The notes under the pieces: model-generated
Seen by the model: the letters and a program-made list of their open reading frames with translations, nothing else
The model's database searches: none
Told to the model about the DNA's origin: nothing
Part shown: positions 13,386 to 20,884 of the stretch, piece by piece
Numbering within the stretch: position 1 is the stretch's first letter
Layout of the letters: every line of letters starts with the position of its first letter
Program-made: the position numbers and the translations under genes
Source of the DNA: JBDRZD01 sp964623395
Lineage (GTDB): Bacteria; Hydrothermota; Hydrothermia; Hydrothermales; Hydrothermaceae
DNA: 32,979 nt
Direction: 5' to 3'
Assembly: GCA_964623395.1 (NCBI GenBank)
Contig: CAZUSI010000007.1
Coordinates: 1 to 32,979 of the forward strand

Positions 13386-14125
13386 AGATAGTTATAATTT
13401 CTGACATTCATTCAAATTATGATGCCCTTTTAGAATTTGAAAAGAAAATAAAAAATATAAGTTTTGATGAAATATGGTGTCTTGGTGATGTTGTTGGTTA
13501 TAATGCAGAGCCAAATGAATGTGTTGAATGGATAAAAAAGAATTCAAAATATATAATTATGGGAAATCATGATTATGCAGTTTTAAATCCTGAAGAAGCA
13601 TCTTTTTTTAATGAATATGCTAAAAAAGCAATAGAATGGACACAAAGGAATTTATCACAAAATAATAAACTTTTTTTAGGGACTTTCAAAATAACTTTTA
13701 AAATAGAAAATATTTTTTTAGTTCATTCATCCCCTTCATCTCCTTTAAAATGGGAATATATTTTTACCCTTGAAGAAGCCCTTTATAATTTTGATTTTTT
13801 TGAGGAAAAAATATGCTTTATAGGACATACACATATACCATGTATATTTGAATTTAAAGAAGAAAAATTTAAATTTATATATCCTGAATATAAGGATGGA
13901 ATTTTTTCATACAATCTTCATAAAGATGGAAAGTATATGATAAATCCAGGAAGTATTGGACAACCAAGAGATGGTGATCCAAGACTTTCCTTTTGTGTTT
14001 TTGATTTGGAAAATTATGAAATTAAATTTTTTAGGTTTGATTACAAGGTTGAAGAGGCTGCAAAAAAGGTTTTTAAAAGTGGATTACCCAATTTTTTAGG
14101 ACAAAGACTTTTTATAGGGAGATGA
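13382..14125 (+). CDS. Calcineurin-like metallophosphoesterase (YfcE/MJ0936-like)
   Basis: A 247-residue metallophosphoesterase. The five blocks of the family are visible: SDIHSNYDAL (Asp8, His10), CLGDVVGYNAEPNECV, MGNHDYAV, FLVHSSP and GHTHIPCIF, followed by MINPGSIGQPRDGDPRLSF. The set GDVVGYNAEPNE and NPGSVGQPRDGDPR is shared with a group of small, soluble bacterial and archaeal phosphodiesterases whose natural substrates are not settled. It starts in an ATGA overlap with nusB and ends in one with the PAP2 gene. Confidence 0.9.
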   Translation: MKIVIISDIHSNYDALLEFEKKIKNISFDEIWCLGDVVGYNAEPNECVEWIKKNSKYIIMGNHDYAVLNPEEASFFNEYAKKAIEWTQRNLSQNNKLFLGTFKITFKIENIFLVHSSPSSPLKWEYIFTLEEALYNFDFFEEKICFIGHTHIPCIFEFKEEKFKFIYPEYKDGIFSYNLHKDGKYMINPGSIGQPRDGDPRLSFCVFDLENYEIKFFRFDYKVEEAAKKVFKSGLPNFLGQRLFIGR

Positions 14126-14634
14126 CAAAAATTTTTCTTATTATTTACTTTAATTTTTGTTTAGATTATAATATAAATTCCTTTTTTGAAAAAAATAAAA
14201 ATAAAGAAATGGAGAAAATAATGGGTTATATTTCAAGAACTTGTGAAAAGGAAAACTATTTTTTATTTATTAATTCTTATATTATATTAAAAAATGATTT
14301 AACTCCCTTTTATATTACAGGAACAGGGCTTTTAGGAACTCATTTAGTTGTTTATGCTTTAAAGGGGGTTATAGGACGAAAAAGACCTTCTGGAAATTCT
14401 TCAAGATGGAATTCATCCTTTCCTTCAGGGCATTCTGCTTTATCCTTTGCTTTTGCCAATTCCTTTTCAAAAATTGAAAAAGATTATAAACCTTTACTTT
14501 TTACATGGGCTTTTTTTGTTTCTTTTTCAAGAATTTATTTAAGAAAACATTGGTTTACAGATGTGGTTGCAGGAGCAGGAATTGGTATTTTTGTTTCAGA
14601 AATTATTTATAAAAATTTTTGGAGTAAAAAATGA
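14122..14634 (+). CDS. PAP2-family membrane phosphatase
   Basis: A 170-residue type 2 phosphatidic-acid-phosphatase domain protein. The three active-site signatures are complete: KGVIGRKRPSG (KxxxxxxRP), SSFPSGHSALSFAFA (PSGH) and SRIYLRKHWFTDVVAGAGIG (SRxxxxxHxxxD). Hydrophobic stretches are at the N-terminus, around the signatures and near the end, but it is short for a six-helix PAP2, with fewer obvious helices at the start. Substrates for such proteins include undecaprenyl pyrophosphate and phosphatidylglycerol phosphate; uppS in this window makes the former, though at a distance of 9 kb. Start and stop overlap both neighbours by 4 bp. Confidence 0.88.
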   Translation: MTKIFLIIYFNFCLDYNINSFFEKNKNKEMEKIMGYISRTCEKENYFLFINSYIILKNDLTPFYITGTGLLGTHLVVYALKGVIGRKRPSGNSSRWNSSFPSGHSALSFAFANSFSKIEKDYKPLLFTWAFFVSFSRIYLRKHWFTDVVAGAGIGIFVSEIIYKNFWSKK

Positions 14635-16283
14635 GCATACCTTTTGATTTTAGAATGCAACTTTTACTTTCCCTTTCAAGAGAAATTTCCGGAAGTTTAA
14701 ATCTCTCTCAAATTATAAGATTTGTAAAATTTTCAATTCAAACTTTCATTTCTAATATAGTATGGATGAATATATTTGAAATTGAAAGAGATAAATTAAT
14801 TCCAGCAGAAGAGGAAGAAAGGGGATGTCTTCTTAAAAATGAAAAATTTTTTTCAGAATTAAAAAGAAAAAAAGAATATATTTATATTGAGGATTTAATA
14901 GAGAAAAAATACGATTATTTTCCATTTCATAAAGAAGCAAAAAGTGCTTTATGGATACCTATAAAAAGATGGGATAAAATAGAAGGTTTTTTGGGGATCG
15001 AATCAGAGCTTATTAAAGGTTTTAAACTTGAGGACATAATATTTTTAAGAATAATATCGGATTTTCTTGGTGTATCAATATCAAATATAAAGCTTTTAAG
15101 GGAGAATGAAGAAAGAAAAAAAGATTTTGAAAGTGCTTATGAGATTTCTCTTCAAATAAATAAACCTTTTAAAAAAGAAGAACTTATTAAAACCTTTCTA
15201 AAATTAATTTCAGAAAAATTTGATAGTATTTATACTGCTTTTTTTGAAAAACAAGGAGATATTCTTTATCTTTTTGATTATTATACCACCTCAAATAAAG
15301 TTTCCCTTCCCCATCAAGTTTTAATAGGGGAAGAAATTTGCGGAAGGGCAGCTCTTTCCGGAGAATTAATTAATGAATATAAAGAGGATGCAGAAGGTAT
15401 AAAGAGTAAAATGGCAATTCCAATTTTCTGGGAAAAAAATCTTATTGGAATAATAGAAATAGGAGGGGAAAAAGAATTTTCCGAAAATGAGATTTTCTTT
15501 GCTAATTTGCTTTCAAATACTTTTTCTCTTTCTTATCAAAATTCAAAATACTATGAGGAACTTGAAAAATATATAAACGAAATGGAAAAATTGGTTCATG
15601 AAAAAACTCAAGAACTTATAAAAGCTGAAAAGTTTGCTTTAATAGGTCAAATGAGTTCAGTTGTTATTCATGAAATTAAAAATCTTTTATCGGGAATATC
15701 TGCAATGGCTGAGTTTATTCTCTTAAAGGTTCCGGATGAAAAGATAAGTGAGGTGGCAAAAATGATGAAAGAAGAAATAGAAAAAGCCTTAAGAAATCTT
15801 TCAAACATATTAGAATATGTTAAACCAATAAAACTTGATTTAAAAAAAACAAGGATAGAGGAAGTTGTAAAGAAAACACTACTTTTATCTCAAGGATTTT
15901 TTGAAGGGAAAAATATAGATGTAGAGGTAAATTTTGAAGAAAATTTGCCTGAAATAATAATGGATGAAGATAAAATAAAGGATGTATTTTTAAATTTAAT
16001 TTTAAATGCAGCGCAGGCGATAGAATCTAAGGGTTTTATAAAAATAAAAGGATATAGAAGGGATAGTTTTATTATTGTAGAAGTTGAAGATAATGGTATA
16101 GGTATTAAAAAGGAGGACATTGATAAGATATTTGAACCATTTTTTACTACGAAAAAAGGAGGAACTGGAATTGGGCTTGCGAGAGTTAAAAAAATACTTG
16201 ATTACCATTTATGGGAAATAAATGTAAAAAGTGAAATAAATAAAGGGAGCATTTTTGAAATTAAAATACCTTTAAAAATTTAA
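14631..16283 (+). CDS. Soluble GAF-domain sensor histidine kinase
   Basis: A 550-residue kinase without membrane helices. Residues about 10-155 and 165-305 look like two successive GAF domains (first with SALWIPIKRWDKIEGFLGIES, second with KMAIPIFWEKNLIGIIEIGG). A short coiled coil at about 305-335 leads to the dimerisation box SSVVIHEIKNLL with phospho-acceptor His347. The ATPase domain has the N box DVFLNLILNAAQAI, G1 VEDNGIGI and G2 FFTTKKGGTGIGLARVKK. The receiver gene follows after 9 bp with AAGGAGG and the DUF4388 gene after that, so the three likely form one signalling pathway. The ligand for the GAF domains cannot be told. Confidence 0.93.
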   Translation: MSIPFDFRMQLLLSLSREISGSLNLSQIIRFVKFSIQTFISNIVWMNIFEIERDKLIPAEEEERGCLLKNEKFFSELKRKKEYIYIEDLIEKKYDYFPFHKEAKSALWIPIKRWDKIEGFLGIESELIKGFKLEDIIFLRIISDFLGVSISNIKLLRENEERKKDFESAYEISLQINKPFKKEELIKTFLKLISEKFDSIYTAFFEKQGDILYLFDYYTTSNKVSLPHQVLIGEEICGRAALSGELINEYKEDAEGIKSKMAIPIFWEKNLIGIIEIGGEKEFSENEIFFANLLSNTFSLSYQNSKYYEELEKYINEMEKLVHEKTQELIKAEKFALIGQMSSVVIHEIKNLLSGISAMAEFILLKVPDEKISEVAKMMKEEIEKALRNLSNILEYVKPIKLDLKKTRIEEVVKKTLLLSQGFFEGKNIDVEVNFEENLPEIIMDEDKIKDVFLNLILNAAQAIESKGFIKIKGYRRDSFIIVEVEDNGIGIKKEDIDKIFEPFFTTKKGGTGIGLARVKKILDYHLWEINVKSEINKGSIFEIKIPLKI

Positions 16284-16292
16284 GGAGGTTTT

Positions 16293-16676
16293 ATGAAGAA
16301 AAAAGTTAAAAGAATTTTAATAGTGGAAGATGAAAAAACGCTTGCGCTTACCCTTTATGAAGTCCTTTTTACTGCTTCAGGTGATTTTGAGATTGTTGTG
16401 TGTGATAATGCAGAAGATGCATTACAAAAAATAAATGAGAAGAAATTTGACCTTTTAATAACGGATTTGAAATTACCGGGACAGATAGACGGACTTGAGC
16501 TTATAAGAAGATTAAAAAAAGAAGAAAGAAGGATACCTTCAATTTTAATGACTGCATATGGGACTGAAGAAGTAAGGGAGGAGGCAAAAAAACTTGGTGT
16601 TAAAGCATATTTTGAAAAACCTTTCTCTCTTGTTGAATTCATTAAAAGAATAAAAGAAATTCTTGATGTAAAATAA
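16293..16676 (+). CDS. Single-domain response regulator
   Basis: A 127-residue CheY-like receiver with all conserved positions: Glu12-Asp13, phospho-acceptor Asp58 in LLITDLKLPG, Thr87 in LMTAYG and Lys109 in YFEKPF. There is no output domain, so signalling must go by protein contact or by phosphotransfer. It lies directly after the GAF histidine kinase (probable partner) and 14 bp before a DUF4388 gene, with its own AAGGAGG site. Confidence 0.94.
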   Translation: MKKKVKRILIVEDEKTLALTLYEVLFTASGDFEIVVCDNAEDALQKINEKKFDLLITDLKLPGQIDGLELIRRLKKEERRIPSILMTAYGTEEVREEAKKLGVKAYFEKPFSLVEFIKRIKEILDVK

Positions 16677-16690
16677 AAAGGAGAATAAAA

Positions 16691-16993
16691 ATGGCTCTTA
16701 TTGGTGATTTGAGAGATATAAGAATAGAGGATATTTTAAGATTTGTGAAAAGGATTAATAAATCAGGAATTTTAATAATAAAGGGAAAGAGAGAAGGTGA
16801 AATATATTTTAAAGAAGGGAAAATAGTGAGTGTTAAAATTTATGGAGATTTTGTTCCACCTTCTGAGACCCTTGATAAATGCTTAGAACTTTTATATCAG
16901 AAGGAGGGTGAATTTAGGCTTGAGCCCTATGAGGAAGAAATGAAAATCAAAGTTGAAATTGATCCTGATACGATTGTAAAAAAGATGAAATGA
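16691..16993 (+). CDS. DUF4388 (PatA N-terminal-like) protein
   Basis: A 100-residue stand-alone DUF4388 domain: ALIGDLRDIRIEDILRFVKRINKSGILIIKGKREGEIYFKEGKIVSVKI, then CLELLYQKEGEFRLEP. This fold is the N-terminal part of PatA-like regulators and often accompanies receivers, GTPase systems and other two-component modules in myxobacteria, Deinococcus and similar groups. Here it may be the output partner of the receiver encoded just upstream. It overlaps the DUF488 gene by 4 bp. Biochemical function is unknown. Confidence 0.82.
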   Translation: MALIGDLRDIRIEDILRFVKRINKSGILIIKGKREGEIYFKEGKIVSVKIYGDFVPPSETLDKCLELLYQKEGEFRLEPYEEEMKIKVEIDPDTIVKKMK

Positions 16994-17433
16994 TTATTTT
17001 CTCAATGGGGCATAGCAATAGAGATTTTGAGGAATTTTTGAAAATATTAAAAAATTATAATATAAAAAATTTGATTGATTTAAGAAGATTTCCGTCTTCA
17101 AGGAAATTCCCCCATTTTAATAAAAATTATATTGAAGAAAAAATGAAGGAAAATGGAATTAATTATATATGGCTCGGGGAACTTCTTGGAGGTAAAAGAA
17201 GAATTAAAAGTAATATTCCATTTGGTTCTTATATTGAATATATGAAAACGGATGAATTTAAAGAAGGTATTAAAAAAATTGAGGAAATATGTAAAAATGG
17301 CAATACATTATTTTTTTGTGCAGAAAAATTTTATTGGAAATGTCATAGAAAATTTATTTCGCGAGAACTAATTAAAAAAGGATATGAAATTATAGATATA
17401 ATTGAAGATGGAAAAGAGATAAGAATAAAGTGA
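16990..17433 (+). CDS. DUF488 family protein
   Basis: A 147-residue DUF488 protein with the usual N-terminal MGHSNRDFEEFLKIL, the core LIDLRRFPSSRKFPHFNK, WLGELLGGKRR and a C-terminal FFCAEKFYWKCHRKFISREL, where the Cys-His motif is conserved in the family. DUF488 proteins are small, soluble and of unproven function; a DNA- or nucleotide-related role has been proposed on structural grounds. The start overlaps the DUF4388 gene and the end overlaps the oxidoreductase alpha-subunit gene, 4 bp each. Confidence 0.88.
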   Translation: MIIFSMGHSNRDFEEFLKILKNYNIKNLIDLRRFPSSRKFPHFNKNYIEEKMKENGINYIWLGELLGGKRRIKSNIPFGSYIEYMKTDEFKEGIKKIEEICKNGNTLFFCAEKFYWKCHRKFISRELIKKGYEIIDIIEDGKEIRIK

Positions 17434-18536
17434 AAACATTTATTTCAGGTTCTGAGGCAATAGGTTTTTCTGCAATAAAAGGTGGAATAAGATTTTATGC
17501 TGGTTATCCAATAACTCCTGCAAGTGGAATATATACTTATATGATTGAAAATTTACCAAAAGTTGGTGGTTTTGCAGTAGGTTGTTCGGATGAAATAAGT
17601 GCAATTTCATATTGTATTGGTGCATCAATGAGAGGAATAAAATCAATGACAGCAACTTCTGCACCGGGTTTTTCTTTAATGATAGAAAGTATTGGTTATG
17701 CTCTTATGACAGAAACCCCTGTTTTAATTGTTCTTTGCCAAAGAATGGGGCCTTCAACAGGTGCAGCAACAACTTCTTCTCAGGGGGACATTTTCTTTTC
17801 AATTTTCTCAAATTCAGGAGGATATCCTATACCTGTATTCTCTCCATCTTCTATTAAAGATGCCTTTAAAACAACCATTCATGCAATAAATGTTTCAGAA
17901 ATTCTTAGAACACCCTGCATCCTTTTAACAGAAAAGGAAATAACAATGACTTATGAAACGGTTGATGAAAAAGATATAAATTTACCAGAAGTTTTAGAAA
18001 GAAAATATTTTGAAGGAGATAGTTTTAAAACATATGATTTTAAAAATTTAGAAGATATTCCGCTTTTTTCGCCTGTTGGGGGCAAATACAGAGTGATGTT
18101 TACAGGAAGTGCTCATGATAAAGAAGGTTATTTAAAAAAAGATGATCCTGAAGTGATAGAAGTTTTAAAACATTTAAATGAAAAAATTGTTAAAAACATA
18201 GAAAAATTTAATATATATGAATACTATGAAGGGGAAAAAAATTTAATTATAACCTATGGTGTAAGTTCAAAAAGCACTTTTGATGCCTTTAAAAAATTAA
18301 AGGGAGTTGGTCTTTTAATAATGAAACTTCTTTATCCTGTTCCTAAAAATTTTTTAAAGGAAATTGTTAAAAAATACAAAAAAATATTTGTTGTTGAAGA
18401 AAATTTAACAGGACAATATGCTGAAATCCTAAAAATGGAAGGGATTTTAAATGATGAGAATCTTGTGAGAATAAATAAAATTGGCGATTTAATTTCTCCA
18501 TCAGAAATTATAAATGCTATAAAAGGAAATGGATAA
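17430..18536 (+). CDS. 2-oxoacid:acceptor oxidoreductase, alpha subunit (KorA/VorB-like)
   Basis: A 368-residue subunit containing the pyrimidine-binding domain of the thiamine-diphosphate enzyme. Signatures: GSEAIGFSAIKGGIRFYAGYPITPAS, SMTATSAPGFSLMIESIGYA, VLCQRMGPSTGAATTSSQGD and, in the transketolase C-terminal part, PVPKNFLKEIVKKYKKIFVVEENLTGQ. The usual EDE motif in the pyrimidine domain reads SDE here (GCSDEISAI). With the beta-gamma protein it should oxidise a 2-oxoacid to acyl-CoA and CO2 with ferredoxin reduction. Oxoglutarate, branched-chain oxoacids and pyruvate are all possible; the ilvE and lyase genes upstream favour amino-acid-derived acids. Start is GTG at 17430, coupled to DUF488; it overlaps the beta gene by 8 bp. 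Confidence 0.9.
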   Translation: MKTFISGSEAIGFSAIKGGIRFYAGYPITPASGIYTYMIENLPKVGGFAVGCSDEISAISYCIGASMRGIKSMTATSAPGFSLMIESIGYALMTETPVLIVLCQRMGPSTGAATTSSQGDIFFSIFSNSGGYPIPVFSPSSIKDAFKTTIHAINVSEILRTPCILLTEKEITMTYETVDEKDINLPEVLERKYFEGDSFKTYDFKNLEDIPLFSPVGGKYRVMFTGSAHDKEGYLKKDDPEVIEVLKHLNEKIVKNIEKFNIYEYYEGEKNLIITYGVSSKSTFDAFKKLKGVGLLIMKLLYPVPKNFLKEIVKKYKKIFVVEENLTGQYAEILKMEGILNDENLVRINKIGDLISPSEIINAIKGNG

Positions 18537-19797
18537 ATTTTTAAATACAGATTTAAAGTTTCCCTATTGTAAGGGTTGTGGTCATCCACTTGTTTTAAGA
18601 GCACTTGCAAATGCCTTAGAAGAAATAAATGTTGATCCATTAAAATGTGTAATAGTTACAGATATAGGATGTGTAGGACTTGCTGATAGATATTTAAAAA
18701 CCCATACAGTTCATACATTGCATGGAAGAAGCACAGCAATTGCAGCAGGAATAAAGATGGCTGAAAATGTTGAAGGTGAAGATATTAAAGTAATAGTTTT
18801 AATAGGGGATGGAGGAGCAACAATAGGTCTTCTTCATCTTGTTGAAGTAGCAAGGATGAATATAGATATAAAGATTTTATTACATAACAATTTCCTTTAT
18901 GGAATGACAGGTGGTCAACACTCTTCTTTCACACCAATTGGATTTAAAACAAGGACTACACCTTATGGAAATCCGTTCCCTTCAATGGACATTGTGTCTC
19001 TTCTTGACTCGGTAAAAGCCCCATTTTTAGCAAGGATTTTGGCTCAGGATAAAAATTTAAAGGAAATAATTAAGGAGGCAATTTCCTTTAAAGGTTTTTC
19101 TCTTATTGAAATTGTTGAAATATGCACAGGTTATGGTGCAAGATTTAACAAAATTGATAAAAAAATAGTTGAAGATATTCTTGAAAAGGAAGGAAAAAAA
19201 TTGGGTATTATAAAAAAAGAAGAAAGAGAATACATTTTTGAAAAAATTAAAAAAGAATATAAAGAACCTGTAATTTATTTTTTAGAAAAAAAGTATGAAT
19301 CAGATTTAGAAAAAGATTTTTCAATTTTAATAGCAGGAAGTGCAGGTGAAGGAGTTCAATTCGCATCGGAAATTTTAGCAAAATCTGCAATTTCATCTGG
19401 TTTATATGTATCTCAAAAAAATGATGTTCCAATAACAGTATCTTCGGGTTTTTCAATATCAGAATTAAAATTTTCTAAAAAAGAAATAAATTATACTGGA
19501 ATTGAAAAACCAGATTTTGTTTTAATAAGTTCAAATGATGGATTTTCAAGGATTAAAGAGAAATTAAAAATGTGGAATACAAAGATAATAGCAGATGAAA
19601 GCATAAAAGAAATTTATGGAATAAAGAGAAATTTTAGAAAATTTCAAAATATAAGAAGCGGAATAAATATTTCTATAATTTCATTTTTCTTAAAAATAAA
19701 TCCCTTTATCCCCTTTGAGGCATTTCTTAATTCTTTAAAAAAATATGGAGAAGAAATATTAGAGGTTGCACAAAATTCTTATGAAGATAAATTTTGA
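18529..19797 (+). CDS. 2-oxoacid:acceptor oxidoreductase, fused beta-gamma subunit
   Basis: A 422-residue protein with two domains. Residues about 1-250 are the thiamine-binding beta subunit: YCKGCGHPL (Cys18, Cys21), DIGCVGL, THTVHTLHGRSTAIAAGIK, the diphosphate loop LIGDGGATIGLLHL and NNFLYGMTGGQHSS, with a further Cys in EICTGYGAR. The four Cys match the positions that hold one 4Fe-4S cluster. Residues about 265-422 are the gamma domain: SILIAGSAGEGVQFASEILAKSAISSGLYVSQKNDVP and the remainder of the Rossmann-like fold. In most organisms gamma is separate or joined to the N-terminus of alpha; joining to the C-terminus of beta is unusual. No delta ferredoxin subunit is encoded here. AAAGGA precedes ATG 18529. 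Confidence 0.9.
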   Translation: MDKFLNTDLKFPYCKGCGHPLVLRALANALEEINVDPLKCVIVTDIGCVGLADRYLKTHTVHTLHGRSTAIAAGIKMAENVEGEDIKVIVLIGDGGATIGLLHLVEVARMNIDIKILLHNNFLYGMTGGQHSSFTPIGFKTRTTPYGNPFPSMDIVSLLDSVKAPFLARILAQDKNLKEIIKEAISFKGFSLIEIVEICTGYGARFNKIDKKIVEDILEKEGKKLGIIKKEEREYIFEKIKKEYKEPVIYFLEKKYESDLEKDFSILIAGSAGEGVQFASEILAKSAISSGLYVSQKNDVPITVSSGFSISELKFSKKEINYTGIEKPDFVLISSNDGFSRIKEKLKMWNTKIIADESIKEIYGIKRNFRKFQNIRSGINISIISFFLKINPFIPFEAFLNSLKKYGEEILEVAQNSYEDKF

Positions 19798-19824
19798 ACT
19801 AAAATTATTTTAAATACAATTAAT

Positions 19825-19854
19825 TTGACAAAAAATGGGATTTTTTAATATAAT
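19825..19854 (+). promoter_or_regulatory. Promoter copy on the left side of the gap
   Basis: TTGACA (19825-19830), 18-bp spacer, TATAAT (19849-19854). This is identical to the copy on the other side of the N run (19980-20009) and probably represents the same physical promoter, duplicated by overlapping contig ends. Confidence 0.6.
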
Positions 19855-19866
19855 TTAAAACTGATT

Positions 19867-19966
19867 NNNNNNNNNNNNNNNNNNNNNNNNNNNNNNNNNN
19901 NNNNNNNNNNNNNNNNNNNNNNNNNNNNNNNNNNNNNNNNNNNNNNNNNNNNNNNNNNNNNNNNNN
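19867..19966. other. Assembly gap (100 N)
   Basis: Exactly 100 N, the usual placeholder for a gap of unknown size. The 55 bases before it (19812-19866) are identical to the 55 after it (19967-20021), which suggests that the two contigs simply overlap and that nothing is missing. Confidence 0.95.
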
Positions 19967-19979
19967 AAATACAATTAAT

Positions 19980-20009
19980 TTGACAAAAAATGGGATTTTT
20001 TAATATAAT
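19980..20009 (+). promoter_or_regulatory. Promoter of the rplM-rpsI-rpsB operon
   Basis: TTGACA (19980-19985, a perfect consensus), 18-bp spacer, TATAAT (20004-20009). Transcription would start about 20016, some 20 nt before the rplM start. Consensus hexamers fit a strongly expressed ribosomal protein operon. Confidence 0.8.
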
Positions 20010-20036
20010 TTAAAACTGATTTTTAAAATTCTGAAA

Positions 20037-20498
20037 ATGGGAAATAAAATGAAGGGAGAGATAACGAGTTTTAAAAAAATTGAAGAAAAAGAAAGGAAAT
20101 GGTACTTGATTGATGCTGCGGATAAAATTCTTGGAAGAATTGCTTCAAGAATTGCTTTAATTTTAATGGGAAAAAGAAAACCTTTTTATTCACCTTCTCT
20201 GGATGTTGGAGATTATGTTGTTGTTATAAATGCAGATAAAGTTAAATTAACGGGTAAGAAACTTGAAAAAAAGATTTATTATCACCATTCTTTTTATCCT
20301 GGAGGGTTGAAGGAGGTGCCTATTAAAAAAATAAAGGAGGAAAGGCCTGAGAAGATTATATATCTTGCTGTTAAAAGAATGTTACCAAAAAATAAACTTG
20401 GAAGGAAGATGTTAAAAAGATTAAAAATTTATAGAGGGGATAAACATCCTCATATTGCTCAAAATCCTGTTAAAATAAATCCAGAGGAGGTTTTATGA
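20037..20498 (+). CDS. rplM: 50S ribosomal protein L13
   Basis: A 153-residue L13. The family core is plain: KWYLIDAADKILGRIASRIALILMGKRKPFYSPSLDVGDYVVVINADKVKLTGKKLEKKIYYHHSFYPGGLK, RPEKIIYLAVKRMLPKNKLGRKMLKRLKIYRGDKHPHIAQNP. E. coli L13 has 142 residues. Two start codons are possible, ATG 20037 and ATG 20049; neither has a clear Shine-Dalgarno, and the extra four residues would be unusual but harmless. First gene of the translation operon, and it overlaps rpsI by 4 bp. Confidence 0.96.
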   Translation: MGNKMKGEITSFKKIEEKERKWYLIDAADKILGRIASRIALILMGKRKPFYSPSLDVGDYVVVINADKVKLTGKKLEKKIYYHHSFYPGGLKEVPIKKIKEERPEKIIYLAVKRMLPKNKLGRKMLKRLKIYRGDKHPHIAQNPVKINPEEVL

Positions 20499-20884
20499 AT
20501 GAAGTATATTTTGCAACAGGAAGCAGAAAATGTGCAAGAGTTAGAATAAGATTAAGGAAAGGCGAGGGTAAAATAATAGTTAATGGGAAAGATGCATTAG
20601 ATTATTTTAAAAGGGAAGATCTAATTTTATGCATTAAAGAGCCTTTTAGAGTTTTGCAAAAGGAGAATGAATTTGATGTTATAGCAAAAGCAAATGGTGG
20701 AGGTCTTTCAGGTCAGGCACAGGCTTTAAGGCTTGCAATTTCTCGTGCTTTAACCCTTTATAACGAAGGATTTAGAAGGGTATTAAAAACACATGGTCTT
20801 TTAACAAGAGATCCAAGGGAAAAGGAAAGGGTGAAATATGGACTTACAAAAAGAAGAAGGGCTCACCAGTACTCTAAGCGTTAG
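20495..20884 (+). CDS. rpsI: 30S ribosomal protein S9
   Basis: A 129-residue S9: FATGSRKCARVRIRLRKGEGKIIVNGKDALDYF at the start, GGGLSGQAQALRLAISRALTLYNEGFRRVLKTHGLLTRDPREKERVKYGL and the basic C-terminus KRRRAHQYSKR, whose last residues reach the ribosomal P site. AGGAGG precedes the ATG, which overlaps the rplM stop. Its last 47 bp overlap the predicted start of rpsB. Confidence 0.96.
   Translation: MNEVYFATGSRKCARVRIRLRKGEGKIIVNGKDALDYFKREDLILCIKEPFRVLQKENEFDVIAKANGGGLSGQAQALRLAISRALTLYNEGFRRVLKTHGLLTRDPREKERVKYGLTKRRRAHQYSKR

Noticed and set aside
16293..16676. DNA-binding response regulator
   Set aside because: The protein ends after the receiver domain; there is no helix-turn-helix in or near it.
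17612..17857. Short plus-strand frame within the oxidoreductase alpha gene
   Set aside because: Out-of-frame shadow with Cys/Phe/Asn-rich nonsense composition; the full alpha subunit reads through it.
19812..20021. True direct repeat or mobile-element target duplication around the N run
   Set aside because: The copies abut the gap exactly and are 55 bp long, which is better explained by overlapping contig ends. It is listed as a finding so that it can be checked.
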